A stretch of DNA of 11,385 nt, taken from positions 1-11,385 of the forward strand of contig DIUK01000095.1 of NCBI GenBank assembly GCA_002422995.1. The letters are read 5' to 3'. The stretch comes from Rhodocyclaceae bacterium UBA6160 (GTDB lineage: Bacteria > Pseudomonadota > Gammaproteobacteria > Burkholderiales > Rhodocyclaceae). The translations under genes were made by a program, and so were the position numbers. The notes beneath the pieces are model-generated. The model had not been told where the DNA came from. It made no database searches and was given only the letters and a program-made list of their open reading frames with translations. Below are positions 6,416 to 11,385 of the stretch, piece after piece. Position 1 is the first letter of the stretch. Each line of letters begins with the position of its first letter.

Positions 6416-7918
6416 ATGGCATTACTTGGCAGACTCGATTGGTACAACCTTGCGCGTACCACCAACTGGACGCCGGGCTCTGTGACGGAAGATGAACTCT
6501 TTCCACCAGACATGTCCGGTAGTATGGGGATTCCGCTATCCAAATGGGAGAGCTACGACGAACCCTATAAGCAAACGTACCCCGAATATGTGAAAGTTCA
6601 GCGCGAGAAAGACGCGGGTGCTTACTCCGTCAAGGCAGCGTTAGAACGCAGCGAGATTTACGAAAAAGCTGATCCGGGCTGGCAGGCGGTATTAAAACTG
6701 CACTACGGTGCCTTCCCGCGTGCCGAGTATTCCGCCTCCACGGCGGAAGCCCGCATGGCGCGTTTTGGCAAGGCACCCGGCATGCGCAACATGGCCACCA
6801 TGGGCATGCTGGATGAAATGCGGCACGCTCAACTGCAACTGTATTTTCCGCATGAGCTTTGCCCGAAAGACCGTCAGTTCGATTGGGCGCATAAGTCAGG
6901 TGATACCAATCATTGGGCCATTGTCGCGGCACGTCATCTGTTTGATGACATGATGGTAACGCGCGGTGCATCAGAAGTTGCCCTGGGGCTGACTTTTGCG
7001 TTTGAAACGGGATTCACCAACATGCAGTTTCTTGGCCTGGCGGCGGATGCAGCCGAAGTTGGTGACTGGTCTTTCTCGAACATGATCTCGAGCATACAAA
7101 CGGATGAATCGCGCCATGCGCAGATCGGCGGACCGCTGGTGGCGATTCTTCTGGAGAATGGCAAAAAGGAAGAGGCACAGCGCATTGTGGATATGATGAT
7201 CTGGCGTGCTTGGAGGCTGTTCTCCGCAGTGACGGGCGCTGCCATGGATTATTTCACGCCAGTGGCTGATCGAAAAATGTCCTTCAAGGAATTCATGCTG
7301 GAATGGATTGTGAGTCAATTTGAGCGCGCCTTGCTGGATTTAGGTCTGGATAAGCCCTGGTATTGGGATCAGTTGGTGGCTGATCTGGATCATGCCAGCC
7401 ATGCCATGCAAATGGGTTTCTGGTTCTGGCGTCCGATCATGTGGTGGAACAACCCCGCAGGCGTTACTGCCGAGGATCGTGCCTGGCTTGAAGAAAAATA
7501 TCCGGGATGGTCGGAAAGCTTTGGTACGGTGTGGGATGTCATTACCGATAATCTGTTGGAAGGCAAAAAAGAACGCACCTATCCCGAGACCTTGCCGATG
7601 CTGTGCAATATGTGTCAATTGCCGATTGCATCAGTTCCCGGCCCGGCTTGGAAAGTGCGTGACTTTCCCCTTGAATACAAAGGGCGCTCGTACCACTTCT
7701 GTTCAGAAGGCTGCCAATGGTGTTTCGAGCAGGAGCCTGAGCGCTACGCCGGTCATCTGTCACTCATCGATCGCTTCCTCGCAGGTCATATCCAGCCGCC
7801 GAATCTCGAAGGCGCGCTTAACTATATGAGTCTTGCTCCTGGTGAAATCGGCGACGATGCGCACAACTATGCTTGGGTAGAAACGATACGCGCGGCTCGC
7901 CAAAAAGCGGCGGCCTGA
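6416..7918 (+). CDS. tmoA: Toluene monooxygenase hydroxylase alpha subunit (TmoA-like)
   Basis: A 500-residue catalytic subunit of a soluble di-iron monooxygenase, the same length as T4moH. All six carboxylate/histidine iron ligands fall at T4moH numbering: Glu104, Glu134, His137 (DEMRH), Glu197, Glu231 and His234 (DESRH); Thr201, Phe176, Phe196 and Phe205 are also kept. With the beta and gamma subunits it would insert one oxygen atom into an aromatic ring or alkene, giving phenols or epoxides. Two features are unusual: residues 99-105 read AFPRAEY, with Phe at the gate position 100 that is Ile in T4moH, and the C-terminal YHS-like segment keeps Cys397, Cys400, Cys429 and Cys433, a likely zinc site as in phenol hydroxylase DmpN. 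The start has GAGGAG at 6404-6409. It is the first gene of the operon. Regiospecificity cannot be read from sequence. Confidence 0.97.
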   Translation: MALLGRLDWYNLARTTNWTPGSVTEDELFPPDMSGSMGIPLSKWESYDEPYKQTYPEYVKVQREKDAGAYSVKAALERSEIYEKADPGWQAVLKLHYGAFPRAEYSASTAEARMARFGKAPGMRNMATMGMLDEMRHAQLQLYFPHELCPKDRQFDWAHKSGDTNHWAIVAARHLFDDMMVTRGASEVALGLTFAFETGFTNMQFLGLAADAAEVGDWSFSNMISSIQTDESRHAQIGGPLVAILLENGKKEEAQRIVDMMIWRAWRLFSAVTGAAMDYFTPVADRKMSFKEFMLEWIVSQFERALLDLGLDKPWYWDQLVADLDHASHAMQMGFWFWRPIMWWNNPAGVTAEDRAWLEEKYPGWSESFGTVWDVITDNLLEGKKERTYPETLPMLCNMCQLPIASVPGPAWKVRDFPLEYKGRSYHFCSEGCQWCFEQEPERYAGHLSLIDRFLAGHIQPPNLEGALNYMSLAPGEIGDDAHNYAWVETIRAARQKAAA

Positions 7919-7996
7919 AGAGAACGGCTCGTCTATAAACCACGCACAGCACAACTTTCATCAGACCAACCAACTACTTTAAAGAAGGATAAAGAC

Positions 7997-8251
7997 ATGG
8001 CAGCGTTTCCTTTAACGTCAAATTTCCAGGGGGACTTTGTGTTGCAACTGCTCCCTGTGGATACTGAAAACACCATGGATGAAGTCGCGGCGGCCGCAGC
8101 GCATCACTCCGTCGGTCGTCGTGTCCCGGCGCGTCCGGGCCACACCCTGCGCGTGCGTCGCCAAGGCGCCAGCGAACTCATGTCGCGCACGCTCAAGGTG
8201 AGTGAATCGGGTTTGAAGCCGATGGAATGCATTGAAGTCATTTGGGAATAA
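7997..8251 (+). CDS. tmoB: Toluene monooxygenase gamma subunit (TmoB-like)
   Basis: An 84-residue protein, the length of T4moB, with the family pattern MAAFPLTSNFQGDF at the start, RRVPARPG and LRVRRQG in the middle and SESGLKPMECIEVIWE at the end. It is a small ubiquitin-like-fold structural subunit of the hydroxylase heterohexamer and has no cofactor. GAAGGA at 7984-7989 sets the start. It follows the alpha subunit after 78 bp in which I see no gene or hairpin worth noting, and precedes the Rieske ferredoxin by 18 bp. Confidence 0.95.
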   Translation: MAAFPLTSNFQGDFVLQLLPVDTENTMDEVAAAAAHHSVGRRVPARPGHTLRVRRQGASELMSRTLKVSESGLKPMECIEVIWE

Positions 8252-8269
8252 ATTCGGGAATACATCAAC

Positions 8270-8605
8270 ATGACATTTGAGAAAGTCTGCACGCTGGATG
8301 ATCTGTGGGAAGGCGAGATGGAGTCCTTTCAAGTCAATGGCCAGGAGGTTTTGCTGTTGAGTATGGAGGGGGGTGATATTCGTGCCTACCAAGGGATTTG
8401 CCCGCATCAGGATATTTTGCTGGTGGAAGGGCAGTTCGATGGCAAGGCGCTGATCTGCCGTGCGCATCAATGGATTTTCGATGCCAAAACTGGCGCGGGA
8501 ATCAATCCGGATGATGCATGTTTGGCTGAATATCCTGTCAAAGTGGAAGAAGAAGTTGTCTTTGTTGATACCGCAGGCGTTGTGCCGCTGTTTGCTCACG
8601 TCTGA
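8270..8605 (+). CDS. tmoC: Toluene monooxygenase Rieske ferredoxin (TmoC-like)
   Basis: A 111-residue Rieske [2Fe-2S] protein that passes electrons from an NADH reductase to the hydroxylase. Cluster ligands are Cys44 and His46 (ICPHQD) and Cys63 and His66 (CRAHQW). GINPDDACLAEYPV near residues 77-90 matches T4moC. The ribosome site is weak (GGGAA at 8256-8260), and the gene starts 18 bp after the gamma subunit stop, so translational coupling is possible. It could in principle also serve the nearby Rieske oxygenase, but its sequence is that of the monooxygenase-type ferredoxin. Confidence 0.95.
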   Translation: MTFEKVCTLDDLWEGEMESFQVNGQEVLLLSMEGGDIRAYQGICPHQDILLVEGQFDGKALICRAHQWIFDAKTGAGINPDDACLAEYPVKVEEEVVFVDTAGVVPLFAHV

Positions 8606-8681
8606 TTGTTTTTTGCAAGGAAATGATGCATCAACTAAGCCAGCGAACTGGCAGTGAACATACGAATAAAAAGGATGAAAC

Positions 8682-8990
8682 ATGAGTGATATATCTCAGT
8701 CGCACATTAACAACAAGGTAGGTCCGGTCATGCGTCAGGGCGATCTGGCCAATGCAGTAGCTGAGGCCGCTGAAATCGATAATCCAGGCAAGGCAATCAC
8801 GGTTGAAGATAAGCTGGCTTATCTGCGTATCCAGACAGATGGCGAAATGTTTCTTCAGCGGCAAACCATTGAAGAAATGCTCGGGCGGCCATTCAGCATG
8901 AACGAGCTGGAAGTCGATCTGGCTTCGTTTGCCGGGCGGATTGATACCAAGGCAGATTACGTGCGTTTTCATCACGCCCTGGTCTTGTAA
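8682..8990 (+). CDS. tmoD: Toluene monooxygenase effector/coupling protein (TmoD-like)
   Basis: A 102-residue cofactor-free effector that docks on the hydroxylase and tunes oxygen activation and coupling (MmoB/DmpM family). Diagnostic stretches are NNKVGPVMRQGDLANAV near the N-terminus, AEIDNPGKAITVEDKLAYLR, LGRPFSMNELEVDLASFAG and the C-terminal VRFHHALVL. Length equals T4moD within one residue. AAGGA at 8671-8675 sets the start. A 76-bp spacer with a short GCCAG/CTGGC hairpin (8639-8652) separates it from the ferredoxin; the beta subunit follows after 23 bp. Confidence 0.95.
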   Translation: MSDISQSHINNKVGPVMRQGDLANAVAEAAEIDNPGKAITVEDKLAYLRIQTDGEMFLQRQTIEEMLGRPFSMNELEVDLASFAGRIDTKADYVRFHHALVL

Positions 8991-9013
8991 ATAAAGTTAA
9001 CGAGGAGAGAAGA

Positions 9014-10000
9014 ATGACTGCCGTTGAAGTTTTAAAGCCGCTTAAAACATGGAGCTATCTCGCCAAGCGTCGTCGCAAGCCGAGCGAATACGAGATTGTT
9101 TCGACTAACTTGCTGTACAACACCCGCGACGCGAATGCGCCTTACGATCTCGATCCGGATCTCGCGATGAATCGCTGGTACAAGCAGTATCGTAACAACA
9201 GCCCCTTGCAGCATGACGACTGGAATGCCTTTCGTGATCCCGATGAATTGGTCTACCGCACTTACAACATGCTGCAAGACGGTCAGGAAACCTATGTATT
9301 CGGTCTCTTCAATCAATTTAACGAAAGAGAGCATGACAAAGGGCTCGAGCCTCAATGGGTGGGCACTCTAGCCAGAATTTATACGCCCGGGCGTTATCTT
9401 TTTCACGCCCTGCAAATGGCATCGGCCTACCTCCAGCAGATGTCCCCTGCCAGCACGATTACCAACTGCGCTGCGTTTCAGGCCGCCGACTCGATGCGCT
9501 GGTTAAGCCATACCGCTTACCGTACCAAAGAGTTGTCTTTGACTTTTACCAGCAAAGGTCTTGGCGAGGATGAGCGAAAGTATTGGGAAGACGACGCTGC
9601 ATGGCAAGGATTTCGGGTATTGATGGAGCAAGTGTTAACCACCTGGGATTGGGGCGAAGCATTTGTTGCGTTGAATCTCGTTGCCAAGCCTGCGATTGAG
9701 GAGGCTGTATTGCGCAAATTGGGCGAGGCCGGGCGTCATAACGGTGATACCTTGCTTGGCCTGTTGACGGATAGCCAGCTTCTGGATGCTGCCCGCCATC
9801 GTCGCTGGGCAACGGCGCTGGTAAAAATGACTCTCGAAAAATCAGGTAATGCAGAAGCCATCAAGCAGTGGATTGCAAAATGGGAGCCGCTGGCCGACAA
9901 GGCAATCGACGCCTTTTGTGCTGCCATGCCTGAAGTGCCGAATGCCGCAGCAGAGGCCAAGAGCGCAACACGCGATTTCCGGCGCTCGCTGATGCTTTGA
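9014..10000 (+). CDS. tmoE: Toluene monooxygenase hydroxylase beta subunit (TmoE-like)
   Basis: A 328-residue protein (T4moE is 327). It has the same helical ferritin-like fold as the alpha subunit but lacks the two E..H iron-binding motifs, so it is structural, forming the dimer core with alpha. Recognisable segments are KTWSYLAKRRRKPSEYEIVSTN at the start (key residues TWS, RRRKPSEYE), the central PGRYLFHALQMASAYLQQM, and WQGFRVLMEQVLTTWDWGEAFVALN. GAGGAG at 9002-9007 sets the start. In T4MO-type operons a tmoF NADH-ferredoxin reductase comes next; here a gap and terminator follow instead. Confidence 0.95.
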   Translation: MTAVEVLKPLKTWSYLAKRRRKPSEYEIVSTNLLYNTRDANAPYDLDPDLAMNRWYKQYRNNSPLQHDDWNAFRDPDELVYRTYNMLQDGQETYVFGLFNQFNEREHDKGLEPQWVGTLARIYTPGRYLFHALQMASAYLQQMSPASTITNCAAFQAADSMRWLSHTAYRTKELSLTFTSKGLGEDERKYWEDDAAWQGFRVLMEQVLTTWDWGEAFVALNLVAKPAIEEAVLRKLGEAGRHNGDTLLGLLTDSQLLDAARHRRWATALVKMTLEKSGNAEAIKQWIAKWEPLADKAIDAFCAAMPEVPNAAAEAKSATRDFRRSLML

Positions 10001-10189
10001 GGAGTAGGTTGCTTTAGTCAGAGATCACTCGCCAGAAACTCGGCGCTGATGAAGCCCCTGCGCAGCAGGGCGGTCGAGCAGAAGACGCTCAGCTTTGCAG
10101 ACCTGGGATTCCGCTTTGCGGGCAGGTCTCCTCGCCGCTGCGGATGGTGATACGGCACAGCAGAAGGGGTAGGCGATGCACCGGGAAAA
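10001..10189. other. Gene-free GC-rich stretch with nested inverted repeats
   Basis: Bases 10021-10140 are 64% G+C (77 of 120), higher than the end of the preceding gene. Two inverted repeats stand out: CCCTGC/GCAGGG (10056-10061 with 10065-10070), and AGACCTG/CAGGTCT (10099-10105 with 10123-10129), which encloses a CCGC-TTT-GCGG stem. A short direct repeat GCTTTGC occurs at 10093 and 10113. A frame is open from 10018 to about 10303 but has no plausible start, ribosome site or recognisable motif. The rest of the gap to 10405 holds the terminator at 10190-10232 and the promoter at 10302-10343. This stretch may be a structured 3' UTR, a small RNA or decayed sequence. Confidence 0.35.
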
Positions 10190-10232
10190 GACAGGGCGGG
10201 AAATTCAATAATTTCCCGCCCTGTCTTTTTTT
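10190..10232. terminator. Strong terminator of the toluene monooxygenase operon
   Basis: A perfect 16-bp stem, GACAGGGCGGGAAATT (10190-10205) with AATTTCCCGCCCTGTC (10210-10225), has a 4-nt loop and is followed by seven Ts (10226-10232). An AAAA run at 10186-10189 precedes it, so it could also act on the minus strand. It insulates the Rieske oxygenase promoter from the upstream operon. Confidence 0.93.
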
Positions 10233-10301
10233 GTGCTTATCCCCGGCGGCGTGGATAGCGTTGGCGATGACATGGGGGTGTCGCCAAAAAACGGTATTTG
10301 G

Positions 10302-10343
10302 TTGACTTAAGTCAAGTCGGTTTAATCCAGACCTTCCTAGAAT
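10302..10343 (+). promoter_or_regulatory. Predicted class II FNR-type promoter of the Rieske oxygenase
   Basis: TTGACTTAAGTCAA (10302-10315) is a perfect 14-bp palindrome of the FNR/CRP-family type (TTGAC-N4-GTCAA). TAGAAT (10338-10343), a 5/6 match to the -10 consensus, begins 22 bp downstream, exactly at -12 to -7 for a box centred at -41.5. The predicted start is near 10350, giving a leader of about 56 nt. Confidence 0.7.
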
Positions 10344-10405
10344 CAGCCGAACTTCTTTCCAGGAAGAAAAAAAGACCGATCACGGTCAATAAATCGGGAG
10401 ACGAG

Positions 10406-11385
10406 ATGATAAATATAGATGATCTGATTGATCAGCAAACAGGCGCGCAACGCCGAGTGATTTATGCTGATCAAGCAATTTACGAGCAGGAGCTGGAACG
10501 CATCTTTGGTCGTTGCTGGTTGTTTTTGGCGCATGAATCCCAAGTGCCGAACCCGGGTGATTTTTTTCGCACCTACATGGGTGAGGACGAAGTGGTGGTG
10601 GTGAGGCAGGATGATCGTTCAATCAAGGTTTTTCTGAATACCTGCACGCACCGGGGTAATCGCTTGACGCGCGCTGATCGTGGCAATACGCGGGCTTTTT
10701 CCTGTAACTATCACGGCTGGGCGTTTGGCATTGACGGCAGCTTGGCGACTGTGCCGCTGGAGAGTGAAGTCTATTTCAATGAAATTGACAAAAATCAGTT
10801 TCGTTTGGTGCCGGTTGAGCAGGTTGATTCGTACCATGGGCTGATCTTTGGCTGCTTTGACAAGAATGCGCCTTCCTTAGCGGACTATCTGGGTGACATG
10901 CGCTGGTATCTGGACGTGGCGCTGGATGCCATGCCCGGAGGGACTGAATTATTGGGTGCGACTCAAAAAGTCGTCATCCACGGCAACTGGAAGTTGTCTG
11001 TTGAAAACGTGTGTGGCGATGGCTACCACTTGGGCTGGTCGCATGGTGGTGCATTGAAGGCAACGCAAAGCGGTGACTTTTCCGGCTTTACGGTAGGTAA
11101 CTCCAGCGTAGATCTTGAAGGCGGCATGTCGGTTGCCGGGTTGAATGGCAATTCCGTGTTGGCGACACTGGATGGCGTTTCAGGTTATGCCTTTTATCCC
11201 AACCCCACATTGGCTTTGAAATATCTCAATGAGAACCGCGCCAAAGCGGTGGCGCGCCTGGGCAAGTTTCGTGGCGAAAAACTGTGGGGTTCGCAATTGA
11301 ACTTGACCGTTTTCCCTAGCTTGCAGTTTTTGCCGGGGCTTAACTGGTTCCGCGTGTATCACCCCAAAGGCCCGGGCAAGATTGA
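10406..11385 (+). CDS. Rieske ring-hydroxylating oxygenase alpha subunit (cut by window edge)
   Basis: Partial; 326 codons are visible and about a quarter of a typical alpha subunit (about 430-460 residues) is missing. The ATG at 10406 follows GGGAG (10396-10400). The Rieske [2Fe-2S] ligands are Cys80 and His82 (CTHRG) and Cys100 and His103 (CNYHGW), with the usual 17-residue spacing. The catalytic-domain motif ENVCGDGYHLGWSH supplies Asp205, His208 and His213, predicted as the electron-bridging Asp and two mononuclear-iron ligands; the third iron ligand (an Asp) lies beyond the edge. The family adds oxygen to aromatic rings to give cis-dihydrodiols, or sometimes monohydroxylates. FGRCWLFLAHESQVPNPGDF resembles the NahAc/PhnAc/BphA group, so naphthalene-, benzene- or salicylate-type substrates are all possible. 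A beta subunit would be expected downstream. It has its own promoter and is isolated from the preceding operon. Confidence 0.92.
   Translation, partial: MINIDDLIDQQTGAQRRVIYADQAIYEQELERIFGRCWLFLAHESQVPNPGDFFRTYMGEDEVVVVRQDDRSIKVFLNTCTHRGNRLTRADRGNTRAFSCNYHGWAFGIDGSLATVPLESEVYFNEIDKNQFRLVPVEQVDSYHGLIFGCFDKNAPSLADYLGDMRWYLDVALDAMPGGTELLGATQKVVIHGNWKLSVENVCGDGYHLGWSHGGALKATQSGDFSGFTVGNSSVDLEGGMSVAGLNGNSVLATLDGVSGYAFYPNPTLALKYLNENRAKAVARLGKFRGEKLWGSQLNLTVFPSLQFLPGLNWFRVYHPKGPGKI

Noticed and set aside
8639..8652. GCCAG/CTGGC hairpin between the ferredoxin and effector genes
   Set aside because: Only five base pairs and no T-run; too weak to call a terminator, at most an mRNA stability element.
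8018..8683. Long minus-strand open frame (221 codons) across the gamma subunit and ferredoxin genes
   Set aside because: It overlaps two certain genes and their spacer, has no family motif and no ribosome site.
10048..10149. Small plus-strand frame of 33 codons starting at ATG 10048
   Set aside because: No ribosome site and no recognisable sequence; it lies within inverted repeats.
1..11385. CRISPR arrays, tRNA or rRNA genes, insertion sequences
   Set aside because: No regular repeats, cloverleaf sequences, transposase frames or terminal inverted repeats seen.

Overview
The window is a hydrocarbon-degradation island from a proteobacterium, most likely a betaproteobacterium. Reasons: the toluene-monooxygenase subunit set and the TbuE-type (subfamily I.2.C) catechol 2,3-dioxygenase are typical of beta- and gamma-proteobacterial BTEX degraders, Shine-Dalgarno sequences are strong, and base composition is moderate. 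Genus cannot be fixed from the sequence. Every complete gene is intact; only the two edge genes are cut.

Layout. (1) Minus strand, 1-1664: a catechol 2,3-dioxygenase, a terminator, then the N-terminal part of a membrane di-iron hydroxylase of the XylM/AlkB type that runs off the left edge. (2) Plus strand, 1930-5309: two tandem paralogous flavin monooxygenases with an acyl-CoA-dehydrogenase fold (HsaA/DszC-like) and a two-domain BphC/HsaC-type extradiol dioxygenase, closed by an 18-bp-stem bidirectional terminator. (3) Minus strand, 5472-6155: an NnrU-family membrane protein. (4) Plus strand, 6416-10000: a soluble di-iron monooxygenase operon in the order hydroxylase alpha, gamma, Rieske ferredoxin, effector, hydroxylase beta (tmoABCDE order), without the tmoF reductase. 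(5) A 405-bp gap with a GC-rich structured stretch and a 16-bp-stem terminator. (6) From 10406: the alpha subunit of a Rieske ring-hydroxylating oxygenase, running off the right edge.

How the parts could work together (inference). The di-iron monooxygenase, the Rieske oxygenase and the XylM-like hydroxylase offer three ways to oxygenate an aromatic ring or its methyl group. The tandem flavoproteins could turn a phenolic product into a catechol. The two extradiol dioxygenases, of different subfamilies, would open the ring. No lower-pathway enzymes, tmoF-type reductase or flavin reductase are in the window.

The most striking feature is regulatory. Four FNR/ANR/DNR-type palindromes (TTGA[T/C]-N4-[A/G]TCAA) precede four transcription units: catechol dioxygenase, flavoprotein operon, toluene-monooxygenase operon and Rieske oxygenase. 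Each has a candidate -10 hexamer exactly 22 bp away, the geometry of a class II FNR-activated promoter (box centred at -41.5). With the hypoxia-associated dioxygenase subfamily and the NnrU gene, this suggests an oxygen-using hydrocarbon pathway switched on under low oxygen or during denitrification.
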